Source: RUG11237 sp050874665
GTDB taxonomy: Bacteria; Bacillota; Clostridia; Lachnospirales; Lachnospiraceae
Length of the DNA stretch: 64,000 nucleotides
Reading direction: 5' to 3'
Assembly: GCA_050874665.1 (NCBI GenBank)
Contig: JBNMLC010000010.1
Location: 41,362-105,361, forward strand
Below the pieces are notes generated by a model that worked only from the letters and a program-made list of their open reading frames with translations, had not been told where the DNA came from and searched no databases. This document shows, in pieces, positions 44,019 to 53,010 of the stretch. The position numbers were made by a program, and so were the translations under genes. Every line of letters starts with the position of its first letter. Positions within the stretch are counted from its first letter, which is position 1.

Positions 44019-44498
44019 ATGGAAAAAATAACAAGTTTTACAATTGATCATGTAAAATTACTTAAAGGTGTGTATGTATCCAGAAAAGACAACTTTGGCG
44101 GTGATACAATTACAACTTTTGATATCCGCATGACTAAGCCAAACAGCGAGCCTGTCATGAATACTGCCGAGATACATACCATCGAACATCTGGCAGCTAC
44201 GTATCTTAGAAATCACAAAGATTATGGCAACAAAATAGTTTATTTCGGTCCTATGGGATGTCGTACAGGTTTTTATCTTCTGTTAGCGGGCGACTACTCT
44301 TCTAAAGATATCTTGCCGCTTTTGACAGACATGTTTGAATTCATCCGCGATTTTGAAGGTGCTGTTCCGGGTGCCAGTGCAAAAGACTGTGGAAACTATC
44401 TGGACATGAATCTCCCTATGGCAAACTATCTTGCTAAAAGATACTTAGATGATGTATTGTATCATATTACAGAGGAACAGTTAGTTTACCCTAATTAG
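44019..44498 (+). CDS. luxS: S-ribosylhomocysteine lyase (autoinducer-2 synthase)
   Basis: 159 aa, the normal length. The metal site HTIEHLAATYLRNH (HxxEH, residues about 54-58) and the third ligand Cys in AKDCGNYLDMNL near residue 127 are present, as is the catalytic Cys region GPMGCRTGFYLLLAG near residue 84. It cleaves S-ribosylhomocysteine to homocysteine and DPD, the precursor of AI-2, in the activated methyl cycle. AAGGAGG precedes the ATG by ten bases. A clear terminator follows, so it is monocistronic. Confidence 0.97.
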   Translation: MEKITSFTIDHVKLLKGVYVSRKDNFGGDTITTFDIRMTKPNSEPVMNTAEIHTIEHLAATYLRNHKDYGNKIVYFGPMGCRTGFYLLLAGDYSSKDILPLLTDMFEFIRDFEGAVPGASAKDCGNYLDMNLPMANYLAKRYLDDVLYHITEEQLVYPN

Positions 44499-44536
44499 TT
44501 CGCTTTATAAAATTTCCTATTTCCTATAAAGTTAGC

Positions 44537-44573
44537 AATGGGGCTGTCACGCCATGTGATATGCCCCATTTTT
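44537..44573 (+). terminator. Intrinsic terminator of luxS
   Basis: AATGGGGC pairs with GCCCCATT, with an inner TCAC/GTGA stem, followed by a run of T residues. Confidence 0.8.
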
Positions 44574-44602
44574 AAGTATTTTTAAGTAATTCTTTGGATT
44601 CA

Positions 44603-45130
44603 CTATTTCTTAATATTTTCTTTAATATATGCAAACGTTTTCTCTTCTCCTTCTTCTTTCAGCATGAGCAAAAGTTTTTCTAACAATGCCCTGCTTTCCT
44701 TATGAAGAATTGCATATTCTTTTCCATGTTCATAATATTCCCAGGGAGAGGCATCTGTATAATTACACCCGTTATAATTTTTCGATGCCGCCACACGGTC
44801 ACAAAACATTTCTATCATATAGCGGTTGGGAATTTTCATTCCCTGCATTTCTTTCTTCTCACCTGCTCCATAATCAATCCAATATTCATAATGATGTTTG
44901 TTTCTTCCCTTGTGATGAAGCCACGCAAGAGAAACTCCATTTGCCTCACGTTCTGCATTATTCGGACTTCTGTTGCCTTGATAATACTTACAACCGGGGA
45001 TGAATTCTGTGGGAGAATATTTGGATAAATCATGTAAAAGTCCCTGTTTATATAACCCAACACGGAAACAATATTTCATCACCATCAGTTTATGTTTTGT
45101 AATTGTTTTGAAATGTCCCCATACGTTCAT
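44603..45130 (-). CDS. DUF5662-like HD-type protein
   Basis: 175 aa from the ATG at 45130 (MNVWGHFKTITKHK), supported by AGAGGTG; the GTG three codons earlier lies within that site. The sequence HDLSKYSPTEF near residue 33 and the His-rich LHHKGRNKHHYEYW near residue 70 look like metal ligands of an HD-type phosphohydrolase fold, as in DUF5662 proteins. No function is established for that family. It lies directly downstream of the GH13-like gene, five bases apart, and is probably co-transcribed. Confidence 0.75.
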   Translation of the reverse strand: MNVWGHFKTITKHKLMVMKYCFRVGLYKQGLLHDLSKYSPTEFIPGCKYYQGNRSPNNAEREANGVSLAWLHHKGRNKHHYEYWIDYGAGEKKEMQGMKIPNRYMIEMFCDRVAASKNYNGCNYTDASPWEYYEHGKEYAILHKESRALLEKLLLMLKEEGEEKTFAYIKENIKK

Positions 45131-45135
45131 TGATG

Positions 45136-47043
45136 TCACCTCTGTTCTGATTTATCTTTCATTTTCTTTCCCTGAAGTATTATAATGGAGCGTGGAGAAA
45201 CTGTCACTCCCTTTTGTTCTTCCAATAACTGTTCGCTTCCTTCCTCAAACCAGTCATTTTCAGCATCTTTTGAAGTATCTGCCACCACAAACCATTTCTT
45301 TCCTTTCGGTAAATTCGGCAATGCCAGTACTTGGCTTTCCCAATGAAGATTGTATGCAATATAAAAGAAATCATCACATTCATTCTTGTCTATGCAGGCA
45401 TAATTTCCACAATACATAATTCCCACATATCTGCTGTCATCTTCAAAATACGGTGTCCACGCCATCTTTCCATGATAAGAAATATCCGGATAACCGCAGG
45501 CTAAATAGTCCATTACCCTAAGGCGCACCGAGCCGTTTAAAATAGGATGCTTTTTACGGAAGGCTATTAAATGTTTTACAAAATCATAGATTTCCTTTTC
45601 AAATGCATTTTTCTTCCACAACAGCCATGAAATTTCATTGTCCTGGCAATATGGATTATTATTTCCCTTCTGACTATTGCAAAATTCATCTCCACCTAAA
45701 ATCAACGGTGTTCCCTGACTAAGTAAGACCATAACAAACGCATTTTTTATCTGTTTTTTTCGAAGTTCTAAAATCTTTTTCTTCCTTGTAGCACCTTCTA
45801 CACCACAATTCCATGTATAATTGTAATTATTTCCATCTTTCCCTGCTTCATTATTTTCCTCATTATGCTTTTTTTCATATGAAACACTATCATATAACGT
45901 AAATCCGTCATGATTTGCAATAAAATTAACTACTCCCTGCTGTTCCTCATTTTTTCGGTTTCGATATGCAAAATCACTAATTTGTCCCGCATCACCTTTC
46001 AATAATCTTCTGGCACACCCTTCAAATCCGTCATTATATTCCATAAGATTTTTCATTTCCGGTATTTCATCTTCCTTATAAACTGCACCAGTATCCTGAT
46101 AGTTTTGCAGAATTTTTATTTCTGACAACAGTGGATGCTGCGCCAATAATGAAATCGGAAGATTCGCTCCATATAAATGAACACCATCAATGTGATACTC
46201 CTCCACCCAGTATTTCACACAATCAATCATCATATTTTGATCTTCATGTTGTTCAAATGAAAATTCCATAATCACTTCCAGTCCATGTTTGTGTAACTCT
46301 TTAATGGTATCTTTCCATTCTTTCTGCGGATTTTTCGTGGCAGCGTAAGAGGCTTTTGGCACAAAATAGTTTCCCTTGCCGTATCCCCAGTAATTTAAAA
46401 CGTCTGTGTTTTTCATTTCTTCAGCAACATCGACCAGATAAGCAGGTTTATAATAATTTTCCCGTTCCATCACTTCTTCGAACTCATACGCAGGCATAAC
46501 CTCAATCGCATTCACTCCCAATTCTTTTAAATATGGTATCTTTTCCGTAATTCCAAGAAAAGTGCCCTTATGCCTTACCTTTGATGTTTTATGCTTTGTA
46601 AATCCTCTGACATGTATTTTATAAAGAATCAGTTCCCACGTCTGATATCTAAGTTTTACATCTTCTTTCCAGTCGTATGTTTCATCATAAAAACCGCAAT
46701 AGATTTCTTCTTCTTTTCGCTTTTTGCCCCATACTTCTCTTCCCTTAAGATCCTTTGCGTATGGGTCAGTATATACGTTTCCGTTTATTTTAATTTGATA
46801 CAAATTCTTTTGAAAGTCAATTCCTTCAATATAATAACTGTACAGCGTTCCTTTTTTATATTGAAGCGGGAGTTCCAATTCTGCAGTCTTTTCAAATGTT
46901 TCTTTTCTATAAAGAAGTAGTACCAGTGACTTTACATTTTTAGCTGCCACCGTCAATTGTATCCCTTTATGATAAGTTACAATTCCACGTTCTTTATAAT
47001 TTCCTTCTTTGATTTCATAATTTGTTTTACTCACTTTGTCCAT
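45136..47043 (-). CDS. GH13 isoamylase/pullulanase-like protein, probably catalytically inactive
   Basis: 635 aa. Overall layout of a GlgX/isoamylase-type protein: N-terminal CBM48-like beta domain (about 10-110), the TIM barrel with HVRGFTKH, YLKELGVNAIEVMPAYEFEE and FIANHDGFTLYDSVSY, and a C-terminal beta domain. However the catalytic Asp of GFRFD is replaced (DGVHLYGA, Y291), the acid Glu of AEPWD is replaced (LQNYQD, N314), and the conserved Asn-His of strand 3 reads EFSFEQH. Only D379 of the triad remains. It should not hydrolyse starch; glycan binding or regulation is possible. The start has GGGAAG upstream. Family call is firm, function is not. Confidence 0.85.
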   Translation of the reverse strand: MDKVSKTNYEIKEGNYKERGIVTYHKGIQLTVAAKNVKSLVLLLYRKETFEKTAELELPLQYKKGTLYSYYIEGIDFQKNLYQIKINGNVYTDPYAKDLKGREVWGKKRKEEEIYCGFYDETYDWKEDVKLRYQTWELILYKIHVRGFTKHKTSKVRHKGTFLGITEKIPYLKELGVNAIEVMPAYEFEEVMERENYYKPAYLVDVAEEMKNTDVLNYWGYGKGNYFVPKASYAATKNPQKEWKDTIKELHKHGLEVIMEFSFEQHEDQNMMIDCVKYWVEEYHIDGVHLYGANLPISLLAQHPLLSEIKILQNYQDTGAVYKEDEIPEMKNLMEYNDGFEGCARRLLKGDAGQISDFAYRNRKNEEQQGVVNFIANHDGFTLYDSVSYEKKHNEENNEAGKDGNNYNYTWNCGVEGATRKKKILELRKKQIKNAFVMVLLSQGTPLILGGDEFCNSQKGNNNPYCQDNEISWLLWKKNAFEKEIYDFVKHLIAFRKKHPILNGSVRLRVMDYLACGYPDISYHGKMAWTPYFEDDSRYVGIMYCGNYACIDKNECDDFFYIAYNLHWESQVLALPNLPKGKKWFVVADTSKDAENDWFEEGSEQLLEEQKGVTVSPRSIIILQGKKMKDKSEQR

Positions 47044-47113
47044 TCCCGCTTCCCTTTGTTCGTTCCTTCATAACATCATATGACATTTATTTTATCATTT
47101 TTTTTGTTTGTTG

Positions 47114-48064
47114 TCACGAATTTGTTGGATTTGCTTTTTTCTTTTTTCTTCGTTTTTTTATCACACGCACCAGAAATACCACTGCTGCTATTATAATTGC
47201 CCAAACAATTATGTATGGAATATCAATTACCAATGCAATTATGAATTCTCGTATACTCTTTCCTATGCTTTTCACACTTTCTTTAAAGCCTGTGGCCATT
47301 CTGTCCATAGCGGTCTGCTTTTGTGGCTGTGACACTTCCTCTACCTCATTAATCTGTATCCGAATTGTCGCATAATCCACCAAATTATCATATGTTCTTA
47401 GTGTGGATTCATATTTTCCCAGTTCATAACGTACTTCTGAAAGTCTTGATTCTAATGAAATAATCTCCTCCACTGTTTCCGCCTGTTCTAAAATTGTCAT
47501 TAATCTTTCCTGTTCCACTTTTAAAGCTTCTTTATGGCTTTCCGTATCAACATATTGTAACGTAATATCTTCCGTACTCTCATTTTTTCTTCGTACTGTA
47601 GTATTTTCATCCAGTCCCTGCACAAAATTATCTGTCTTGTCTTTCGGAATCCTCACCGTAAAGCTTCCATAACGAAGGGAGTAACTGCTATAAATGCTGT
47701 TGCCCTCTAACTCTGAATTTTCTATATATCCTCCACATTCTCCTACCGTTTTTTCTAAAAATGCTACTGTCTTTTCATACTCCAACGTTTCTAATTCCAG
47801 CTCAATTGTTTTAATTAATTTTCGGTTAGTTGAAACTGACTCGTCTGTTTTTTCTGCATTTTGTTCTATCGTCTTTGCTTCACTTCCTGCTGTATTATCA
47901 TACCCCTGTGCAGTATCCGCTTCATAAGAATCCATCTCTTCGTATTCCTCTGATATCCCCTCTGTTACAGAAGCATTTTTATAAGTTTCACTGCTTCCAC
48001 AGCCTGTCAGCATTAGTACTGTCAAAAACATAGCCACACCGGTTATCGATTTTTTATTCTTCAT
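47114..48064 (-). CDS. DUF4349-domain lipoprotein with C-terminal membrane helix
   Basis: 316 aa. The signal peptide ends in the lipobox LTGC (MKNKKSITGVAMFLTVLMLTGCGSS), predicting an outer-leaflet lipoprotein. The DUF4349 domain (about 80-280) includes LIKTIELELETLEYEKTVAFLEKTV, FTVRIPKDKTDNFVQGL and a coiled coil (EQERLMTILEQAETVEEIISLESRLSEVRYEL). A membrane helix near 285-305 (YIIVWAIIIAAVVFLV) is followed by a basic tail. The function of DUF4349 is unknown. It follows the sigma and anti-sigma genes by 14 bases and may be their target. Confidence 0.88.
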   Translation of the reverse strand: MKNKKSITGVAMFLTVLMLTGCGSSETYKNASVTEGISEEYEEMDSYEADTAQGYDNTAGSEAKTIEQNAEKTDESVSTNRKLIKTIELELETLEYEKTVAFLEKTVGECGGYIENSELEGNSIYSSYSLRYGSFTVRIPKDKTDNFVQGLDENTTVRRKNESTEDITLQYVDTESHKEALKVEQERLMTILEQAETVEEIISLESRLSEVRYELGKYESTLRTYDNLVDYATIRIQINEVEEVSQPQKQTAMDRMATGFKESVKSIGKSIREFIIALVIDIPYIIVWAIIIAAVVFLVRVIKKRRKKKKANPTNS

Positions 48065-48078
48065 ATAATCCCTCCTTC

Positions 48079-48828
48079 TTATTCTTCTACCTGAAATACA
48101 TATCCTTTCATTTCACCATCAATCATGAGTAATACACGATATTTTTCTTCCGGATAGAGTTGACTTTCTAATAGAATATCGCCTGCATACCGACTTCCCG
48201 CCGCAAGTTCATATACTCGGCCATCTTCGTTCGTTTCCATCACATACCAGCCATCCTCCTTCCATACTTCTAGCATATAACTTCCTTCCATAAACTGTAT
48301 CGTATGATCTGAGTTGTTCTGAAGCTGCTGGTATAATATTCTGCCGTTTTTTTGTTGAAAATCTGCGGTAATTTTTAATCCCACCGGCACTGCTTTTATG
48401 CCTGCTACATTTATTTCATCACCATAACCCGATTTTTCCCAAGAAGAATCTCCTAAGCTCATTTCCCCCTCGCTTGCATCATAGGTATCTGTAGCTGCAT
48501 CTGCCACGGATTCCTCGCTCATCTCTGCACTTTCCTGCACCTTTTCTTCATAACTTATTGAATTTCGCTGATGCAAGGGAGACCACTGCTTAACTGCAAT
48601 AATTCCTAACACAAATACGGCGGCACAGGCTCCAAACGCTTTATACACTCTGAATACTTTTCTTTTCTTGTTCTGCTTTATCATATTCTCCATGTTTCTT
48701 TCAAAATACCTCGAAAACTTATGCAGCCTCTTAAGTTCTGCATTTTCCGGAATCAACATAATTTCTTCCTCTAAAATCTCATCCAGACATTCTTTTAATA
48801 TTGCTTCCGCCTTATCCATTTTTAACAC
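48079..48828 (-). CDS. Probable membrane anti-sigma factor
   Basis: 249 aa. A cytoplasmic N-terminal part (about 1-58) with KAEAILKECLDEIL, one membrane helix (about 67-83, AFGACAAVFVLGIIAVK), and an extracytoplasmic part (about 95-249) resembling an immunoglobulin-like DUF5643/DUF4179-type domain (KITADFQQKNGRILYQQLQNNSDHTIQF). No zinc-binding HxxxCxxC motif is visible. It overlaps the sigma gene by 17 bases, the normal arrangement for a sigma/anti-sigma pair. The role is inferred from topology and position. Confidence 0.75.
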   Translation of the reverse strand: MLKMDKAEAILKECLDEILEEEIMLIPENAELKRLHKFSRYFERNMENMIKQNKKRKVFRVYKAFGACAAVFVLGIIAVKQWSPLHQRNSISYEEKVQESAEMSEESVADAATDTYDASEGEMSLGDSSWEKSGYGDEINVAGIKAVPVGLKITADFQQKNGRILYQQLQNNSDHTIQFMEGSYMLEVWKEDGWYVMETNEDGRVYELAAGSRYAGDILLESQLYPEEKYRVLLMIDGEMKGYVFQVEE

Positions 48829-49363
48829 CCTCCATTAACATTTCCTGAAGCTTTTTTCTTGCCCTGAAATATCTTACATTCGCTGTCTTAGCAGAAATCC
48901 CTAATATATTTCCAATATCACTATCTGACAATTGATGTACCAGTTTAAATTCGAACACCAGTCGGTAAGTGTCATCTAACTTCATAATTGCAGCCTTAAT
49001 TCTTTCCATACTTTCCTTTTCAATCAATTCATTTAGAATATCGGTGGGTGCTTCTAATAAATATTCCTCCGCCGCCTCATGAAACGGCACCTCTGCCTCC
49101 TTTCTTTTTCGAATGATATCAATTGCTTTGCTTTTTACAATTGTTTTTAAGAATTTTTTTGTGCGCCCTTCCTTATGGTCGTCTACCTTATCTAAATGAC
49201 GTGTCAATGCCAAAAAGGCTTCCTGAACCGCATCTTCTGCCAGTTCCTTATCTTTTAGTACTTCATTGGCACAGTACCACATCATATCACGATAAGTTTC
49301 ATAGAGGTACACAAACTTATCTTTTTCTTCTTTGGTATCTAACATATTTAAAAATAAAAGCAT
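48812..49363 (-). CDS. ECF-type RNA polymerase sigma factor
   Basis: 183 aa. Region 2 (about 25-90, MMWYCANEVLKDKELAEDAVQEAFLAL) and region 4 (about 125-180, MKLDDTYRLVFEFKLVHQLSDSDIGNILGISAKTANVRYFRARKKL) give a clear sigma-70 family member of the extracytoplasmic-function class. AGGGGAG is six bases before the ATG at 49363. The three genes sigma, anti-sigma and DUF4349 lipoprotein form a likely cell-envelope response unit. No self-recognised promoter could be identified with confidence upstream. Confidence 0.9.
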   Translation of the reverse strand: MLLFLNMLDTKEEKDKFVYLYETYRDMMWYCANEVLKDKELAEDAVQEAFLALTRHLDKVDDHKEGRTKKFLKTIVKSKAIDIIRKRKEAEVPFHEAAEEYLLEAPTDILNELIEKESMERIKAAIMKLDDTYRLVFEFKLVHQLSDSDIGNILGISAKTANVRYFRARKKLQEMLMEGVKNG

Positions 49364-49433
49364 GCTTTTCTCCCCTTATATTTCGACGTCTTACTATTAG
49401 AACGCAATAAAGCTTCGATTTACTACAAGTTTT

Positions 49434-50285
49434 TTATTTTAACATCAAAAATGCTCCAAGATTTCCCCTTTTTCCCTGGCTGGCACGATGTGAAAATAAT
49501 AGTTCACTATTACAGCAGGTGCAGATATTAGTTACGCTTATATTTTTTTCCGGTATTCCCGCACGCAATAAAATTCTTTTATTACACTCCCATAAATCTA
49601 ACTGATATTTTCCATGCTCTTTCTTATCCATAATTTTTCCATGCTCTTCTTTTGGAAATATTTTTTGAAATTCAACTGCCACATCTTCACTGACTTCATA
49701 ACACTCTCTGCAGATAGAAGGAGCTATTCCCACAAGGATATTTTCTGGTTTAGAACCATATTCTTTGGACATAACCTCTATTGTTTTTCTTCCTATTTCT
49801 CCCACGGTTCCCTTCCAACCAGAATGAGATAAACCAATTGCCTTCTGCTTCATATCTACAAAATATAGTGGCACACAATCCGCATAAAAAGTAGATAACA
49901 CTAAACCTCTTACGTTTGTCACCAGACCGTCAATATCCTGATAATCCCTCGGCTTAGTAAAACCTTTTCCTCTGTCTTCCTCTGTTACTACACGAATATT
50001 TGTAGTATGTGTCTGATCCGAGAACACATAAGCATCCGCAGAAACCTCTAATGCCTTTGCAAACCTTAAAAAGTTTTCTGTCACTGCTTCTTTCTTATCT
50101 CCCCTTGTATAGCTCAAATTCATAGACGTGTAAATTCCTTCACTTACCCCGCCCATTCTGGTCGAAAAGCCATGAACTACCAGACCGGATTCCTTCAACG
50201 CATTAAATTGCAGAAAAGGCACTCCTTCTTTCTCACATAATGTCATAACCTTTTCTTCATTTTTATAGATAAAATCATATTTCAT
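49434..50285 (-). CDS. pgeF: Peptidoglycan editing factor PgeF (YfiH family, former DUF152)
   Basis: 283 aa. The metal site of the YfiH family is present: FSDQTHTTNIR (His), TFYADCVPLYF (Cys) and GLSHSGWKGTVGEIG (His). Family members act as purine nucleoside or polyphenol-oxidising enzymes in vitro, and PgeF prevents wrong residues in peptidoglycan stem peptides in E. coli. GGGAGG lies eight bases before the ATG. It is the 3' end of the long housekeeping block that starts at ylxM. Confidence 0.9.
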   Translation of the reverse strand: MKYDFIYKNEEKVMTLCEKEGVPFLQFNALKESGLVVHGFSTRMGGVSEGIYTSMNLSYTRGDKKEAVTENFLRFAKALEVSADAYVFSDQTHTTNIRVVTEEDRGKGFTKPRDYQDIDGLVTNVRGLVLSTFYADCVPLYFVDMKQKAIGLSHSGWKGTVGEIGRKTIEVMSKEYGSKPENILVGIAPSICRECYEVSEDVAVEFQKIFPKEEHGKIMDKKEHGKYQLDLWECNKRILLRAGIPEKNISVTNICTCCNSELLFSHRASQGKRGNLGAFLMLK

Positions 50286-50305
50286 TTTCCAATCCTCCCA
50301 TAATA

Positions 50306-50650
50306 TTAAAAAGCATTCTCAATATGTCTTATTTTTTCGTTCAAAACAGCAATCACATCAAATCTGCATTCTGTATCTAACGACAACTGCTCGCTTAGCA
50401 AAAAATATTCTGCCACTTTTCTAATTGTTTTCTGTTTAGAAAAAGAAACAGCCTCTTCGGGATATCCGAAAGAAGCTGTCTTACGGTACTTCACTTCTAC
50501 AAATACAAGGACTGTGTCTTTCCTTGCTATCAAATCAATTTCCCCCATCCTGCATCTGAAATTTTTGGTTACGATTACATACCCTTTTTCCTTTAAATAT
50601 TTTGCAGCCTTTTCTTCATAGACTGCTCCAATATTACGCTTATTGTCCAT
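50306..50650 (-). CDS. YraN family (UPF0102) endonuclease-like protein
   Basis: 114 aa. Restriction-endonuclease-like fold with the core GEIDLIARKDTVLVFVEVKYRK near residue 31-52, holding the E-x-D...ExK pattern of the PD-(D/E)XK superfamily; N-terminal GAVYEEKAAKYLKEKGY is also typical. The physiological substrate is unknown. Its start overlaps the end of the FlhB-like gene by 11 bases, and rnhB is nearby as in many Firmicutes. Confidence 0.9.
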   Translation of the reverse strand: MDNKRNIGAVYEEKAAKYLKEKGYVIVTKNFRCRMGEIDLIARKDTVLVFVEVKYRKTASFGYPEEAVSFSKQKTIRKVAEYFLLSEQLSLDTECRFDVIAVLNEKIRHIENAF

Positions 50651-50945
50651 CTAATTTTCCCTTCAATTTTTCCATATCGTCTACAAACACAAGAATTTCT
50701 GCCACAATTTCATACAGTTCCTGCGGAATAAAGTCACCAATTTCTAATTTAGACAACGTATCTGCCAATTTTTCATCCTTATGTACCGGTACGTCTGACT
50801 CATTTGCTTTTTTTATAATTTTTTCTGCCAGCTCCCCTTTGCCGGTTGCTATAATCTTTGGCGCCTTTTCCCCTGCTTCATAGGATAAAGCCACTGCCTT
50901 TTTTACTTTTTTATTTTCTTTAAAATAGTACTGATATTCACTCAT
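50640..50945 (-). CDS. FlhB-like C-terminal domain protein (YlqH type)
   Basis: 101 aa, equal to the cytoplasmic C-terminal domain of FlhB/YscU without the membrane part: KAVALSYEAGEKAPKIIATGKGELAEKII, then DVPVHKDEKLADTLSKLEIGDFIPQELYEIVAEIL. The NPTH autocleavage motif of true FlhB is absent. AAGGA precedes the ATG. It sits between the YlqG-like and YraN genes as in Bacillus. No flagellar genes are in the window, so a role in export is uncertain. Confidence 0.85.
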   Translation of the reverse strand: MSEYQYYFKENKKVKKAVALSYEAGEKAPKIIATGKGELAEKIIKKANESDVPVHKDEKLADTLSKLEIGDFIPQELYEIVAEILVFVDDMEKLKGKLDGQ

Positions 50946-50949
50946 AACA

Positions 50950-52992
50950 TCACGTCCTTATATCAAATGAATATTTACTTACCATGTGTTCGCCACCTTG
51001 TGCACCTGTAAATTCTTCCGACAAATCCTTTTCTTCCGGCTTCTTTTCAAATTCGGCTTTCACAAGAAAGCCTTTTTCCTCCAACTGCTTTATCAACACC
51101 TCGCTACGCTCTTTTAAAAATTCTGCGATATCTTCTTGCTGTAAATAAAAACGGGCACTTACCTTTTTCTTCTCCATCGTAATATAAATATCCATACTGC
51201 CTAATACTTCCATATCCAGATGTAATAACGCCGTAAAAGCACTCCCATGTTCCCGCAGCTTTTTTTTCTTTGTCAGCACATACAGTTCACTGTGTACATT
51301 CTGATTTGTAAGCTTTACCGGAAGCTGTATATAAGAATATAACTGATTAAGCTGATTGATATATTCTATATTCTGACGGATTGCATTGGTATTTTTCATG
51401 GTGGAAGTATCTTCTTTGCCCAACTGATGAATCATCTCTGTAAATTGAAGCATTTTCTGATTGAGTTTTTGATAATATTCTTGTACGTTTTCTTTATTTA
51501 ATTGTTCTGGCTTTAACAACAATTGTTCTTCAATAGCAGCTTTTACCACAGTCTGAAATTCTTTGCTGTGTAATAATTCTCTCATAGCTGCCATTTTCTC
51601 CCTTTGTGGTGTGTCAACTCCTGTATTCCCCTCTTGTTGTAGCTGCTGCACCAATTGTCTGATAGTAGATAGCAAACTTTCTGCCTTCATATCACCGTTT
51701 TTCACCCGCATGGCGAGTTCTATATCACCAGTTGCATTCTGAACTTTTTGTGCCAGCTCAAATCTTTCATTTTCCTGCAAGTTTCCGATGAGTTGTAACT
51801 GTTGTAATATTTCACTGTGCTGCTTTGTCATCTGCCCATATCCCCCCGGTTGTTCCGGCAGTTCATATTCTTGTGTATTCACTGCCGTTTTGGCAGCTTC
51901 CATAGATTTTTCTGCGGCTTCGTACATTTCAAAAGCAGCATATAATTTTGACAGCATATCCTGCTTCTTTGGCAGGCTGTTTTTCACCTCTGCGTTCTTC
52001 ACCTCTTCTTCAAGGACATGAATAACTTCTTCTGCCTCTTGATTTAGACTTTTTAAGCCTTCCACAATATGATTCAGTTCTGACTCCTGTCCCTGGAAGC
52101 GTTCCATCACTGTTTCAATATGCTCTAGTGCCTGTTTCTGAATGTCAGTGAGATTCTGAGCATTGTTGTGCAATAATGCTTCGTTTTTTAAATTATCATA
52201 TAGCACAGGACCACCCTGATAGGCGGCAGCATCCTTTTCTCGATATAGGACTTCTTTCCCGTTTTCCTGGTAACTATAATTTCCTTTTTCCACAGATTCC
52301 TCTTCTAGTATAATATCTGCTATATGTTCAAATATCTCTAATGGACTTTCTTGTTCTGAAGAATTTCTGCCCATAAGCTTAGAAATATCCTCTGCAACGT
52401 TAGAAACCTCATTTGCCAGACGATATTCGTGGTTTTGATAACTTTCTAATTTTGCAATATTTTCCTCGGTTACTGGAATTCCCATTTTCTGTAGCTGTAC
52501 TAATGTTTTCATATCTGTATCCGGATAAAGTGCTATTTGACGTAAAAGCTTTGTAATTGTTTCCTTATCAATGGGAAGTTGTTCACTCATTAACAAATTC
52601 AACAGCTCTGCATTTTTAGGATTCACTGGTAGCCCTGCATTTTCTAAGGCCTTTAACACAGACGAATTCTGTATATTCACATCAAACATGGGTTTAATTG
52701 CCAGTTTTTTTCCGGTATTACTCTTCACAACAAAAGCTAACATTTGTCCCTGCGTCAATTGGATATCACCAGTTACTCCTGCTTGAATAGTCTGACCATG
52801 ATCTAATTTCAAAAGAACCTTGTCTTTTCCGACAGACACAACTTCCCCTGCAAAAACTTTTCCCGGAGCGAGTTCACTTAAGTCGTGTTCCGGCACCTTC
52901 CCGACGGTGTTTGTATCAATAGCTGGATTTTCTCCTACATTATTATAACCCTTGTAATGATTCCCTATTTTACCAAAGTCCAATACAAACAC
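50950..52992 (-). CDS. YlqG/FliK-like protein (DUF6240-type)
   Basis: 680 aa, mostly hydrophilic and helical. The N-terminal region has a short beta domain (GKVFAGEVVSVGKDKVLLKL) and repeated helical hairpins (NAGLPVNPKNAELLNLL, KMGIPVTEENIAKLESY) typical of DUF6240 proteins; the C-terminal region (about 575-660, ALLHLDMEVLGSMDIYITME) resembles the FliK/hook-length C-terminal domain. The first codon is a GTG at 52992 with a weak site (GTGGG). It is coupled to the FlhB-like gene, suggesting a FliK-FlhB like pair whose job outside flagella is unknown. Confidence 0.78.
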   Translation of the reverse strand: MFVLDFGKIGNHYKGYNNVGENPAIDTNTVGKVPEHDLSELAPGKVFAGEVVSVGKDKVLLKLDHGQTIQAGVTGDIQLTQGQMLAFVVKSNTGKKLAIKPMFDVNIQNSSVLKALENAGLPVNPKNAELLNLLMSEQLPIDKETITKLLRQIALYPDTDMKTLVQLQKMGIPVTEENIAKLESYQNHEYRLANEVSNVAEDISKLMGRNSSEQESPLEIFEHIADIILEEESVEKGNYSYQENGKEVLYREKDAAAYQGGPVLYDNLKNEALLHNNAQNLTDIQKQALEHIETVMERFQGQESELNHIVEGLKSLNQEAEEVIHVLEEEVKNAEVKNSLPKKQDMLSKLYAAFEMYEAAEKSMEAAKTAVNTQEYELPEQPGGYGQMTKQHSEILQQLQLIGNLQENERFELAQKVQNATGDIELAMRVKNGDMKAESLLSTIRQLVQQLQQEGNTGVDTPQREKMAAMRELLHSKEFQTVVKAAIEEQLLLKPEQLNKENVQEYYQKLNQKMLQFTEMIHQLGKEDTSTMKNTNAIRQNIEYINQLNQLYSYIQLPVKLTNQNVHSELYVLTKKKKLREHGSAFTALLHLDMEVLGSMDIYITMEKKKVSARFYLQQEDIAEFLKERSEVLIKQLEEKGFLVKAEFEKKPEEKDLSEEFTGAQGGEHMVSKYSFDIRT

Positions 52993-53010
52993 CCCACTTT
53001 CGCATCTATT

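Noticed and set aside
49364..49433. CGTC upstream of the sigma gene as an ECF-type -10 for self-regulation
   Set aside because: No matching -35 (TGAAAC or TGTCACA type) at the right distance; a four-base match is not evidence.
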